From Oasisia sp. SBJ-2009 (lineage: Eukaryota > Annelida > Polychaeta > Sabellida > Siboglinidae): DNA of 64,000 nt. Both the position numbers and the translations under genes were made by a program. The stretch is taken from positions 29,060,158 to 29,124,157 of the forward strand of contig OZ024862.1 in NCBI GenBank assembly GCA_964017155.1, given 5' to 3'. Under the pieces are notes generated by a model. It was not told the DNA's origin. It did no database searches and saw only the letters and a list, made by a program, of their open reading frames with translations. This document shows positions 43,201 to 55,401 of this stretch, one piece after another (the first letter of the stretch is position 1; every line of letters starts with the position of its first letter).

Positions 43201-46200
43201 TTCAGTGCCATCAGTGTGTAAAAACATATTTTATTATTAAAAATTACCTTTGCACCACATTTTGTCATCAGTTCGAATTTAATTTGCTTATATGATTGTT
43301 GTCAGTTTCATTCAAATTGAAACAGTTAATTTGTTATCAATAAATTTTTCAGTATGGTTCAAAATACCCACCCAATCCTACATACAAACATTTGGCACAT
43401 TTTTCCTGATTGGCCCTCACATGAAATAGTGGTATAATTGTAATTGATTGGAACATTTTAGAAGGGTGATTAAACGAAAAGACTTATTGTAATTGATTTT
43501 ATTTTATGTATTTGCACCCAGTCCTGTTAGTTGAGACCTTCCAAATCTCCAAATAAGGAGGTCATGACCTTGCCACAGTGGCTCTGTGGTTTGAGCTCAG
43601 ACTCTCGATTAAGAGAACCCAGGTTCAAATCTTGTACTCCTGTTTGGAATCACGGGTATATTCATTCACTCTACATTGCTCCAGTTCACTCACCTGTATG
43701 AATGAGTACCTGGCTATAGACAGTGATGGATGTTGAGTAGTCTTACTGACTTTGCGTGGATGGATGCTTCCCAGAGAAGTCAAGATGGTGTTCAATTGAA
43801 CGGGGCAGCCAGGGACTAATTGGCAAAGGACCTGAGGATTGGATACCTTGCTGTATCAATATTTATTTATGTCCCTATTTACATGTATGTACACTCCCGT
43901 GAACATTATATTTTAGCTTATTTATATTTATTTACATGTATGTACACACTTGTGAACATTATATTTTAGCTTATTTATATTTATTTACATGTATGTACAC
44001 ACTTGTGAACATTATATGTTAGCTTAATTATATTTATTTATTTATTTACCTATTTACATGTATGTACACACCCGTGAACATTATGTTTTAGCTTAATTAT
44101 ATTTATTTATTTATTTACCTATTTACATGTATGTACACACTTGTGAACATTATATGTTAGCTTAATTATATTTATTTATTTATTTACCTATTTACATGTG
44201 AAAGGAACATACATCCCAGATTTGATGGTGTCAAAATAAAGAGTTACTAGTGTCATGTCATGTCCCTGAGATACAGCGATGTGTTACAGCTCTAGACGAG
44301 AATGACACGTCTCTCCTTGACCTTGTTGCCCACACCCACGGCGACCTCAGCCAGCAGCGCCACCTGACGGGCTCCACAGCAGTCGTGCCAGAGGTCGTCG
44401 ATTATCCGACAAAGGGTGAGTGTGGGATTGGTCGCAATAACAGGTGGACCTCATTGAAACACCACCTGGGACTGGTTTCATAAAGCCGTGTAACGTTACG
44501 AGCATTTATGTGTTCTACTGGTCGCAGCTAACAGTGACTATTCAATGTGGCTTACAGCCAGCTTACAGGGCCTGTAAGTGGGTCACGATACATGGCGAGA
44601 CTCCGCGCGACTGGAACTGATTGGGGACTGGACACAAGAATAATACTCTAACGATGGATAAATACTAGGAATATAAGGTTATACCTTTCTTATCTTAAAT
44701 GTCCAATTTAATATTGAGTTTACCACTGTCACAGACACAGCGATTTAAGTAGAGCTGAGAGTATACACGATTTTAGGCCGTATGTGTCTTTTACGGGATT
44801 TGCATTTTACATTGCTGTACATTGTGGTTTAACAACAGTTCGATAAGCACTTATATCTGATAAGTTGTCTTAAATGCACATAATCATAACACATATACAT
44901 TTGCTACCAAACAGGGTGAACTGCACAAAAGATTCGGTGATATGTGATTGTGCGCATTGGTTGCAGTCTCCCAGGAGATGGACAGAGAGGATGCTGGACA
45001 CTTGACCGCTGGCATGGGGGACGCCGGGACAGAGAGGCCAGTTCAGGTGAGTGCGAGACGCAGAACACATCCGAAAACAATTCCACATTAATAAAAATTA
45101 TTTCAAATGTCATCACCCAAACCACTCTTGCTATGGAGTAAAGTGTAATGAATGCGCTTTGAGCAATCCTGAGGATTGACTACTGCGTTATGTAAGAACT
45201 TATGTCTACCTTTTAACCACCCCTGACCCGCAGTGTCCTGCCCTCAACGATTGCTCATCCTACCTGTGTGTTTCAGACCCAGCTGTACAGCCGTCCCCCG
45301 GAGGAGATGCATGCGGGGGGAGAAGTGACCCACAAGTACGAGTCCCACATGGCCGGTGAGGACTCACTCACACCAGCGGTTAAGTCAACCTGAGGCACAT
45401 TCTTCTTTGAGCCGTCATCCTTTACAACATAAACACCCAAAAGTGCTCTTACTCAGGCAGTTGGAGTCAGACCACATTTGCATTTTCCATAGACTACCAT
45501 TGTAACATTTCCTTCATTTCATACTAATCTTGAGGAGTTCTGTTATTGACAGTTTCATAGCATATTTACCCTCCATAGACAGTGGTTTTTCTTTTAATAC
45601 CTCAGGCTCCCACAAACTTCTTTCAAACCTTACACTCCTCCATTTCTGCTTGAACCACCCACGGATTGCGTCTGATTACATCACCAAGCAAAATGACAAC
45701 TCTATTAATACGTGGAAATGCACCGACTGACAGCTGTCATAATTTGACAGCTCTGATGCCACGCTGCACAAAACATAATTTCTACTCACTCCACACTATG
45801 TATGTGCTCACAGATATGCAGACAACCTACATAATGCTGTTTTTATAGGGTACTCTTTGGTCGCTCAGGTAATGGCGGATGAACACCTTATTGTGGTCTT
45901 ACATCAGTTGGTACCATCGTTTTGCTTTGACAGCATGCGGGGGACTTCATCTTCCCCTCCCCTCACATAAACCCACATTTTCAGTTGCAAACTATCTTCC
46001 ATTGTTTCGGTGCCTATTATAATGGACCCCCCCCAATCCAATGCCAGCGTTTTTTTAAATGTTGATGTCTTGTGAGTCGAGTGAAGAAGGGAGATGGCAC
46101 CACCAACCTTATCCATATTTCAAATCTGACGTTTTTCGTTGATAATAATATTAAGACAAATACATATCCATGACAATTAATCCTCTGTGGACCTGTTTTG

Positions 46201-47414
46201 TTCAATGTAATGTGACGCATGTAATTTATATGCGTGGATTATTTACGGTCGACATATTTCACGTGACAGGTGCACTGACCACTGGTCAGAGTCAGTCCTG
46301 TCCACTGCCGGTGACAGACGCGTTCCAGTCCCGTTATCCCAACCTGTCGGCCGCTGTGATGCAGGACAAGGCTGGCGGGATCCAGAGAGGTCACGGTGAC
46401 CTCCAAAGAGGTCACGGTGACCTCCAGAGAAGTCACGGTGACCTGGCACACACAGACACACAGCAACACAGGAAGAACAGGTACAGGAAGTAGTCACTTG
46501 GGCAGGGCATTGTGGGTAGATGATCGGATTCTGGGTTTGACTCCTCTTACTGCCGTTTTGAATTGGCTGCAATTTTGTTCAGTCCACATTGCTCCAGTGA
46601 ATAAACACTTGGACATAGACACTGGTGGATGCTTGTGTATGAATAGTGTTGTGCAGCAATTGCTGTGTGTTTGGATGCTTTCCGGAAGAGTCGAAATGGA
46701 ATTTGATAGAGAGGGGCTCCAGGCAGTGAAGTATTACGTGTTGGGTCTTAAGGCCTGGATCTAATTTAAGTTATGTCGTTATGAATGCAGAAGCTCCATG
46801 ATCCTGAAATGAATATACTGATATAAAAAGAGACTGGCAGAGACCGTCGTGCTTCCACACTCCAGTGCCTACAAGGGAGTGATGGGTCTGTTGTAGGGTG
46901 CAGTTTGCGGCGGACCCGAACCTCAAGTTCCAGGACGAGGTGGAGGCGTACACGTCATACAAGGCCCAGGGCTACTTCACTCCACAGCCAGGTGAATGAC
47001 CTAGCTCTCTGTCTCTCTCTCTCTGTCTGTCTCTCTATCTCTCTCTCTCTCTGTCTCTCTCTCTCCTCTCTCTCTCTCGCTCTCTCTCTCCCCTCTCTCT
47101 CTCCCTCTCTCTCTCTCTCATCTCCCCCCTCTCTCTCTCTCTCTCTCTCTCTCATAACCTCTCCATTGATCCACCAAGTGTTGGGTGTAGGGTAGTCGCA
47201 TCTCTGGCCACTTGCCGTTTTTTTTCTTTTGCCTTCTTGGACATTGCACTCAGATTTACAGAGTGATGAAATATTAAATAAAAAGGACAATGTTATTGAT
47301 GTTGTTGCTAGTTGTATCCAGCATTCTGCAGGGTTCTATTAACTGACTAGGCTGTCTGTTCATATATATATATTTATATATATATATATGTTATATATAT
47401 ATGAGTGTGTGTAC

Positions 47415-47469
<55 letters not shown>

Positions 47470-50400
47470 GCTTACAATGTTATGATCATATGAGTTCTCA
47501 TTGAACTAGTCAGAACATTACACCAAGCTGACCTTTCTATGCCAACACTGCACTGCAATTCGTATGTATGTAAATATATCAGTAATATTTTTGTTATGTT
47601 ATTTTTCTTGTGTTGTTTTCAATTGCATCTTGTCAATATTGTCCCTTGCAGGATCGAGACAAGAGAAAGACGAAGCGAAATCAGCGCCACCTAGTGGTGT
47701 ATGCTGTGACACGGAGACTCACCACCGCGGGGTCGAGATGTACACGGTGAGTGTGGTAACACAGTGAGTGTGGTACGGAGGCTGACGGCATTTATGATAG
47801 TCATCACATCACAGTCAGCTGTAATTGGTGAAATGAAAGTGTAATTGTAAACGTTGTGTGTCAAAACATGATCATTCTCTGCTACGTTGCCTTGCAAATC
47901 AATGCAAAACTTGGGTGTTAACTGTACAACAAGCTGATATATATATGTATACATGTATATATATATATATATATATCTGTGTTTATGTGATTTGTCTTGA
48001 GTTTGCTGCCACATGGGTGATTAATTAATGATGCAGCCCAGTTATACTGAATATTTGTGCCTACACAATGACTTTAAACACAGTGAACTTGTTGGACAAA
48101 CAACCAACATCTGTTGAACTGTTATGAATGATTAATAAAACACATTTGTAATGAAATGTAGGCATAGAATTATATTGAATAGTTAGGTTAATAGGATTAA
48201 CTAAAAATTGCATACATTACAAGGTTTAACATTTTAAAAGAATCCCGTTGATGAAGTTTCATGAAAGAGTGAATGAGCTCACATGAAGACAATTTATATA
48301 TCCCGTACCTTGTGGTTTCCGTATGTCATAGTCAGGATTATGCACATGACCACAATCAAACTTTGCCAACAATGTGTAAAGTACAAATGGAAATTACTTT
48401 TTAAAATCTTCCTTACGTTTTTATCATAAACTAAACAATATATTGTGTGGTCATCATTTCAACAAAACATACAATGGAATATCTAAACGTGCCATGTGTT
48501 ATTTTTATGGCTTGATGGTTGCTAGGCAACAGGTCACTTGTTGGACTGGTCAGTCACTGTTGCAGCCAGCCCCAGTGGAGACGAGCCATGCTTCAGACCA
48601 AGGGTCAATGCCTCCGATGCCTGCCGACTCCTACCTTCCGTCCGACATCCAGATCCGTGGGTCCGTGGAGATGGGTATGGAGTACACGGACATTCTACAC
48701 AAGCTCAGCGACCTGGTGGACAAGCACTGGAATGGTGCGCACTCACTCACCAATAGTGCGCACTTCAAAGGTGGGTCGCTTTTGTCCCAGTGGAATTAAA
48801 TGGAAATACCTACCGTGGTTGGTGTGGTTTCTACTCAGAGTCATGGATTGTTTTGTTGACGGATGCCTGGGTGTGATATTTATCATGGCATAAAATTGGC
48901 TAGTTTGCCACACAGAAGCTTCGTAAAATGCGCTCGCTGCTCGGCAGACATCAGAACAAACATGTATATCATTGTGGGAAGTTGATTAACACCTCTTGAA
49001 CGGTGAATGTCTGTACGCAAGGTGGAATTTCAGAAATGTTAGGTAACCTTTTTACAGAAGATTCAATTATAATAGGGAGTTGATTGCAGATTGTTGATGC
49101 AGCTACAGAGAAAGCACGTTTGCCAATATTGACCTTAATTTTCGGAACAAAAGGTTTGTAAATGGATGACCTAGACATCCTATAGGATATCTGAGAAATG
49201 TAGCAGATTAATTAACTAAGTAAGTTTGTGACTAAAAACAGCTTGATATATAACAGTAGCATGCTGTGTTGCAGGTGGTTTATTAAAACTTCTGAAAGGT
49301 CTGAAATCAGACGGCGGCGCCACCATGACGTCATATGACAGCCTGACGTCAGAGACGATGAACTTGTCTCAGATGCAGGAGGAATTGCAGCAGCTGCGGG
49401 CCGAGAACGACGCCCTCAATAAACGGGTCACGCTAGGTGGCGCCACAGGCGAGGCCATGGACGAGTCGAAGGCGAAAGTGATGTTGGTGCGTGCAAACAG
49501 AGACGTGGTAGGTGGCTGTTGTCGTTCGTGGGTGGCTAGACGTGTGCCACAGCTTCTGTACTTCTGTACTGATGGGGCGGTGACGATTTAAACCGGACAG
49601 AACAGATCTGATCATGAGGCTCACCTGAAATCTGCCCATTTACCCATGATACTTTGGTCAGATATGAAAAGCAGGATCACTGTAAAAGGTCATGTGATGC
49701 AATGTACCTAGTTAAACATTACTCATGTTGATTAACATTTAATACTGCTTAATAAATTAATAAGTTTTGGTTGCAATTTATTTTCAGTTGTGACAATGCA
49801 GCAAATCATAGAACGAGAATATTTATGCATTATATGGCTTGGATTGCCTTTTATTCCCAAGTCATTTCCGGTTTGATGTTGTTTCAGTCGATACTGAGAA
49901 CCAGACTGCAGAAGTCGATCGAGGAGAATAAACATCTGCAAGATCGAGTGAGTGAGCTGAGTAGATCGTATGGTGACAGCAGTGCCTTCAGTGCCACAGA
50001 CAACAAGGAACTTGGTAAGTGTTGTGTTAACTGGTAGTGGCGAGTTTAGCACTATTTTAGAAGTGACCGTACTCCTATCTGGGTAGGCATTTGTTTTTGG
50101 CCACCACCACCACCCATAAGTCGTAATTTTTTCATACCCCAGGTAAACTATTTAGCTAAGTAAACTACCCTGAAGGACACAACGAAGTGCCTCCCCCCAG
50201 GGAATACGATAATTTCTAGAATACTTTAGCCAGTTGCTCTTCTTTATTCTTATTGCCTTTGCCAGGTGTAGCTCTCTCTCTGCATGGAATGATCCCTTGT
50301 CATCAAATACAATATTTGCATGCATCGTGATGTCACTGTAAAAACAGAGTATTTATTTGTGCAATTTACATTTATACTTTTAATTTAAATATAAGGTGTG

Positions 50401-51731
50401 TACAAATGATATGGTGAATATTCTGTGTGCTTTTGTGTGCTTTAATGTGTTTATCCTTGGTAATATTTTGTATGTGCTTATTCTTTATTTGCGTCTAGGT
50501 GTGTTTTATTTGCATGTATATAATTTATACATAATAAACTCAATCAATCAATCAATTATACATTTGTCAGACCAGTGTTACTTGATGCTGTGTTGTAGAG
50601 CGTATCGCGGCTGAGAATGAAGTGCTGCGTCGAGACATCGCGGCACTGACAGGGCGACTGAAGCAGGCACAACACCTGCAGGAGATGGCCTCCATGCTCC
50701 AGGAGAGTCACAAGTGGGTACCTCCAGCTACCGCCAGGCACACAATCTTACAAATGTCACAAGAGTAACGTTTTGTACAGATGTTGTTCTAGGACACACT
50801 CTGTCACAGTAGTAATGTGAATTATTCATATATTTAACTATTATCAACATTTCTAGCAAAAGGCCTTGATGCAGGCCTTTTGCATAATTGTTACTGTGAC
50901 GTATGCAAACCACTACGTAATCAGTTACCACCCTAACTGTGGCAGACATTTTATCTCCTAGTTATGTTCCATTTTCAGTGATCATAAGCAGTTTCTTTCG
51001 CAAAACTCATCGAAAGTAGTACCGTGCTAACAATTTGTTTAACAGTTTCATATTATTGAACACAATGTAAACAAGATCCATTGGTTCGACCCGTGTGAGG
51101 GCGCCGTCAGTATACAAGATGGCGCGGGTCCAAAGAGAACCAGCTCAGTGATCCACTGGGTCTGGGATAAACCAGGGTCCATACATGGCCTTGAAAGTTT
51201 TGAAAAGCCTTGAATTTGATTGGACCAAATTCAAGGCCTTGAAATCCTTGAATTTCATAAAATAGTCTTGAAACGTCTTGAATTTAATTGTGGTCAATAC
51301 AATATTTTTTGGCTCATTGGGCAGTCAGCATTTCATCGTAGTCGCACCATTTTGTTCTTAGTTGAGTAAAATAAGTTGGTCGAGTGTGATGTGATTAATT
51401 TGGATTGATGTTTTCCATGTTAATTTACAGCGATTAAAAATATAGATGTCGTTAAAATTGTCTTGAAGTTATTTTTCAAGTAGCCCTGAAATATCTTGAA
51501 TAGCCTTGAATTTCAAACGTCCAGAAATGTACGGACCCTGAGTCTTGCGTTGCTGTTTCCACCAGGTCGCTGGTGACGACGAATGAGCACTTGTTGCGGG
51601 AGTTGGACGAGGAGAGACGTCGACACGAGGGCGAGGTGAAACAACTGCACTGGAGCTACGACCAACTCAAGAAGACGGCCGGCCTACTTCCTCTCAAGAC
51701 CTCCAACGGCAACAGCAACGGCAACAAATAA
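35593..51731 (+). CDS. CEP72: CEP72/LRRC36-like centrosomal leucine-rich-repeat protein, 16 exons
   Basis: Coding exons: 35593-35656, 39151-39278, 40352-40389, 41536-41690, 42913-43077, 44251-44415, 44967-45046, 45277-45355, 46270-46480, 46897-46991, 47652-47746, 48533-48770, 49275-49486, 49888-50014, 50599-50713, 51566-51731. They join in one frame of 2133 nt, 710 aa (human CEP72 is 647). Residues about 22-130 are the CEP72 LRR block: SLSLPGTYHEKIGSLSNSL, LKSLDLSRNAI, LEKLNLYYNNVPSL and a NEPDYRLFLIHMLPNLRRLD cap. DRAVRDTERKAALMHF follows. The middle is low-complexity; EYTDILHKLSDLVDKHW precedes a C-terminal coiled coil (about 510-690) ending LRELDEERRRHEGEVKQLHW. By family it recruits gamma-tubulin/CG-NAP-type partners to centrosomes and ciliary satellites. 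The exon 6 acceptor is uncertain, and exon 12 could start at 48533 or at an in-frame AG a few codons on. Confidence 0.92.
36140..36430 (+). pseudogene. 3' end of a CR1/Jockey-like LINE
   Basis: The frame contains FFPNTIRLGNSLPQHIVN and SLASFKSNIQIFHYS before a stop, the usual W/G-N-S-L-P and S-F-K features of LINE RT C-termini. Confidence 0.6.
36590..37200 (+). pseudogene. LINE reverse-transcriptase remnant
   Basis: Plus-strand pieces SEAFDKVNHNDKIQ, HQWIEDTLSNIKQAIVISGA, then degraded LP-rich and TSDLLWDSHITGVCNKANRI segments follow the order of a LINE RT from the first catalytic block onward. Many stops. Confidence 0.6.
38755..39145. repeat. TGTTG-rich degenerate minisatellite
   Basis: Loose repeats of TTGTGTTGTTGACATTCAT and TTATATGTTGTGTGTAAA at about 55-65 bp intervals. 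The array runs right up to the exon 2 acceptor, so its last T-rich unit serves as the polypyrimidine tract. Confidence 0.75.
40218..40269. repeat. (AC)n microsatellite in CEP72 intron 2
   Basis: About 26 AC units, 80 bp before exon 3. Confidence 0.95.
40715..41290. mobile_element. MITE with AAAATGGCGACA-type inverted ends, CEP72 intron 3
   Basis: Left arm 40715-40795 (GGTACAGGTCAAAATGGTGA, then CGCCAAAATGGCGACAAACC) and right arm 41220-41290 (GGTTTGTCGCCGTTTTTGTG, ending TTTTGACCAGTATCCC) are inverted copies. The core of about 430 bp has no coding frame. Confidence 0.68.
42000..42197 (+). mobile_element. LINE 3' tail in CEP72 intron 4
   Basis: The AGCGCCATGAACAATTATGG / GTGGCGCTATGCC hairpin followed by AAATAAATA and an ATT repeat is a typical 3' end of CR1-like elements. 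No coding part is attached. Confidence 0.5.
42700..42865 (+). mobile_element. SINE tail in CEP72 intron 4
   Basis: GTAAAGCGCTTTGAACGGTC, CCTGAGGACTGTATACAGCG and CTATATAAGAACTTGCC are the common tail also seen in part at 45125-45210. 5'-truncated. Confidence 0.5.
43555..43860 (+). mobile_element. tRNA-derived SINE in CEP72 intron 5
   Basis: The head has an A-box-like TGGCTCTGTGGTTTGAG and a B-box-like GGTTCAAATCTTG about 30 bp further on. The body contains CATTGCTCCAGTTCACTCAC, CTGGCTATAGACAGTGATGG and CCCAGAGAAGTCAAGATGGT. The body is shared with 46560-46760 and a fragment near 28990. Confidence 0.65.
43865..44245 (+). repeat. minisatellite plus LINE-type tail, shared with 60780-61170
   Basis: About five copies, 55-80 bp each, of GTGAACATTATATTTTAGCT, ATTTATTTATTTAC and ATGTATGTACAC, then CCCAGATTTGATGGTGTCAA and AATAAAG. 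The same units and tail are inverted at 60780-61170. It ends about 6 bp before the proposed CEP72 exon 6 acceptor. Confidence 0.8.
46385..46448 (+). repeat. coding 21-bp minisatellite in CEP72 exon 9
   Basis: Three tandem copies of a 21-bp unit (CAGAGAGGTCACGGTGACCT-like) encode QRGHGDL, QRGHGDL, QRSHGDL. The unit contains the palindrome GGTCACGGTGACC. Confidence 0.85.
46520..46760 (+). mobile_element. SINE fragment in CEP72 intron 9
   Basis: Shares CACATTGCTCCAGTGAATAA, GACATAGACACTGGTGGATG and GGATGCTTTCCGGAAGAGTC-like stretches with the SINE at 43555. A B-box-like GGGTTTGACTCC remains at 46531. Confidence 0.55.
47008..47155. repeat. (CT)n microsatellite
   Basis: CT-rich run with TGTCTGTC interruptions in CEP72 intron 10, just after the exon 10 donor. 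Confidence 0.95.
47365..47466. repeat. (TA)n microsatellite
   Basis: TA runs with a GAGTGTGTGTACG interruption, CEP72 intron 10. Confidence 0.95.
48969..49200 (-). pseudogene. 3' end of a LINE in CEP72 intron 12
   Basis: Minus-strand VPKIKVNIGKRAFSVAASTI and NQLPIIIESS match the conserved K-R-A-F-S-V-A-A and N-x-L-P near the C-terminus of CR1/L2-type RTs. The following residues are out of family. Confidence 0.55.
51172..51541. mobile_element. hAT-like MITE rich in CCTTGAA, CEP72 intron 15
   Basis: Ends CAGGGTCCATACATGG and its near complement TGTACGGACCCTG. The interior has about ten CTTGAA(A/T) phrases (GCCTTGAAAGTTTTGAAAAG, TTCAAGGCCTTGAAATCC). No target duplication of 8 bp could be confirmed. 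The right end lies 24 bp before the exon 16 acceptor. Confidence 0.62.
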
Positions 51732-53900
51732 ACTCCACTTGTGTGTCACTTGAAATCTGTTCCCCCGAAAAATTCTCCCCTCCGACAGAATCAGTTAATA
51801 AGTCTGTTTGATTTGTTATGGAGAGACAGTATGACAAGGTTTACTGGTTTTGGTAGTCGATTACGGATGGGCATGTTGAATGAAATGCACACATGTGTAA
51901 AATCTAAATTTACAGGTATGGTCATAGCAAATTAACAATTTCAATACGATCTACACACGTATGAATTAATCACAGGAAGTCAGTAAATTGGTAACAGTTT
52001 TGTGGTACTGCCATATTACAGACAGGGCTCTGCATAATGTCTGATAAAATCAGTGGTTAGGGGTGTTTCAAGTAGAAAACATTTCTCAAGACATTGCCTC
52101 ATAACAAAAGCATAGGTGTCCTAACAGTTCATAGCTGGGGGCAATTTTCCAGGGGGCGATTTTTGTGACATTACATCCTTACATGCACACTAGGTGGCAT
52201 CAGTGTCGGGCCACATGATGCTGACCAGCCATGTCTTATTCTGTTTACAGAATGTGTCGCAACTCACACCACCTTTATAATGGACCCGTTTCATTGCCAA
52301 GGTGACCGGGGCAGCACATCCAACGGTTGGGGTAACTTGATATTGGGGAGAGATGATAACAGGGGTTTATGTCATCGAATTAACGTGTCCATTTCTTGCA
52401 TGTGTGATTGTGTTTGTTTGGCCATCAAGACTGACATGTCTTCTGATCTAGTTTTGTCGCATGTGTTGAATGTCTTCCATTGAGGAATGTGTCACATTGA
52501 GTCACGGTGGTGACAGTTGACAGTAGTTCTTTGTGTTATGTGTGATACTCTGGAGTGCTTGCTGCAGTAGACTCTTTGGACAAAGGTTGAATGTGTAGCA
52601 CTTACTGAGGCCAAAAAAGTGTCATACAAAGGCATTTCTATATGTTCTCCGTCCCACTGTATTTAAAAAAACGTCAACTAAAAACGTGTGCATAATCGGG
52701 GAGCGCTAAAAACAATTCCAGCGTGACTTCATATTTATTGGAAAAATATATAATTTTATAGAAAAATAACTAAAGTTATGCGAATGCAGTCCACAGTTGC
52801 AATCGTTGATAAGGAAATTGAGAAATGCCGAGACGCGAGATTTCTCAATGTAAGGACGAGTAATGAAATGTAAACTGAAACGTATGGCTGTGTAAAATAT
52901 GTGGACACAATGTATTGTATCACATGATGCTATATACCATACTTATATATGCTTTTACTAATTAGATTATCACAGCCAGTGTGACTTGATTGACTAATTA
53001 CAAAGGAATATTTGTTTATCTGTTATGTCAGTCCACAGTGTGAGTTGAGGAAGATGGCAGCGTCAGGAGGATAGTTTCTTTGTGCATGTGTGAAGTCTGT
53101 AGCAACTAATTGTATTACCGTTAGTATTACCGCAGGTTGCCAAACAGAAGTAGGACAACTATGTGATCTTTATGCGTGGCTATTTGCAGGAGTGGTTGAT
53201 AACATTCCATATTTTTATTGTTAATACTCTCAAACTGAAACAGTGTAAAGAGTGGGAGTTAGACTTGACATATGACGGTTTACACGATTGGCATGTTAGT
53301 CAAATGTCATCGACTCTAAGGTTGCTAAACTTAACATGTTAATGTTGTCAGGTTGTGTTTTGTGTGAATAGTGTGTTATTTATTTTAACAACAGTTGTTT
53401 ATTTGGCTGGACCAGATGCTTTGAGCTATCACCAAATTCCCAGTGTCGGAACATCTGCTATTGTTGGGAGGACACTTGGCTTTAAAACACCTCACCTATT
53501 ATATTATTGAAGGTAAAAAGTAACAGTCTTCCGCAATAGTTAAATGACTGCAGATTTCGTCATCATAAAATTTGATTTTAATCAATGTAATCACCAAGAG
53601 TCATTGTTACCTACAGACTTTTTTAAAGTTATTATGTTAGGAGATAGAAATTAAAATATACACATTTTGATGTCACATTGTGTGTCTGGTCTGGTGGGAG
53701 TATGGCAACTGTAGTTTTGTGTGATCCTCGTTGTGGTGATGTTGATTGTTTACACCAACCGAGGTGTATGACACTAGTTTACCGTGTATTTATTCTGCTG
53801 TGATAGACCAAGCTGCTATGAGCATGTGCTCTTTGGCTGTACGTACAGATTTGTATTAATTGTTGATAGATAATATTACACAGATGAAAATAAACTTAAT
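51732..53900 (+). other. CEP72 3' UTR and flank
   Basis: No further exon. The first well-placed poly(A) signal I see is at 53889, so a UTR of about 2.2 kb is possible. Several phrases are AT-rich without a recognised repeat. Confidence 0.45.
53889..53894 (+). terminator. poly(A) signal, CEP72 side
   Basis: AATAAA in GATGAAAATAAACTTAATTT, followed within 40 bp by TTTTGTCTG and TGTGTTT, GU-rich sequence as expected downstream of a cleavage site. Confidence 0.45.
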
Positions 53901-54325
53901 TTCATAACTATTTTGTCTGACTGGTTCCTGTGTTTACTGCATACTAAAATTGAGTGCCATGGAATTGTTTGATGTTTGACACCAAGTTCATGCATTTATT
54001 TAAAAGGATTTGTCAAACGTTACACAAATGTGGATGAATTAATTTTGATACAACAGAGCTATTCCATATATTTTATAATGTATGTACATACATGTATGTA
54101 CATCCAGGTCCCAGATACATGGTGCTTAATGAAAGTTCATATTAATAAATCAACCGAAGAACCATTTTAAGTCACATGACATTTATGTATTGTACAAGGT
54201 ACAACCCCGGACAGTCTGCAGGAAGGCAATCACATTTTCACATGCTCCTGTCTTGCCCATAAACACCTTCATGACAATTTCAAACATACGAATCCTACCA
54301 GCAACAAAGCGCATCATTCATAAGC

Positions 54326-54331
54326 TTTATT
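54326..54331 (-). terminator. poly(A) signal, PIP4P side
   Basis: TTTATT on the plus strand is AATAAA on the minus strand, about 1.07 kb after the PIP4P stop codon. It is the first such signal found after the stop. With 53889 it leaves only about 430 bp between the convergent genes. Confidence 0.4.
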
Positions 54332-55401
54332 CATCCAAACACTTTCTGTACATTGTCATAGTTAACTGTTCATCAGAAACAGGTTATAACTATTCCGCCA
54401 CTTGCCAGTTTTGTTTACATACATATGATATTTAGTTAATATTTAATCTATAACATGGCTTTGATCTACCACAACAAATCTGGACATGTCTTGGCAATAA
54501 GTACACTTAAAATAATATGCAATGATGCTGTTGATGTTGTTACGATTCCCCAAGTTATTATTTAATTTCCAGAGCTACGCTATTCTGCATTTTGTCAATA
54601 AATAACTCGGTCCATGTGGAAAATTCTGGAAAGATACTATTTGATAATAATAACTCTTTAAACTAGCCATACACCTTCCTTTCATCTTTCAAAACTACAC
54701 CAGCATTCACAGTGTCACTTCTAATTATGAAGAAACACCTCCATCTATCCAACACTGAACAAGATAAATCTTGACATTAAATAATTAAAATAACTGCCGA
54801 CATGTTAAAACACGCCATTCTACCGGAATCCGACATTTCTTTAACATACATACATATAAATGTGTTCTCCCACCCCAATGTTCACAAGCCTATTCACAGA
54901 ACTACATGAAAAATTACTAATACCTTGGCAATTCTTACCTGGTTAATCGGTTCACCTATCTGAATCACAACAATAAATACAAAAGCGAGTCAGATATATA
55001 CGTTCATAGGTGGCGCCACGTCACCAGGAAGCAGACATTATAAATGAGGAAACGTTACATGTTGCTAATGTGAAATTTGAATACACAAACATTCTGCTAA
55101 TATTTTATGTGATAACGCGTAGTCATTTAACCTTTTAAAGGCAGGTTAGATTCATGTGAATCCATATTTGGGTATGACCGGCCACATAAACAATTAGTCG
55201 GTGCTGAAACTGCCGTGTAAAAATAAGAACAATTCCACAACCGCATGTGGCATGTGCTGATTGCTATGGTAACGGTATGATAGGCACGTGCCCAAAGTTT
55301 GATTTCTTTCGTATAACACGGCACATTGGCCGGGCGACCATGCAGCGCATGGTAGAGACTTGGAGCACCACGTGGTGCCTGCAGTATGCACCACCTGGTG
55401 C

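Noticed and set aside
43555..43640. A tRNA gene
   Set aside because: A- and B-box-like sequences are present but no cloverleaf closes, and a shared SINE body follows; the same holds for 55740-55825 on the minus strand.
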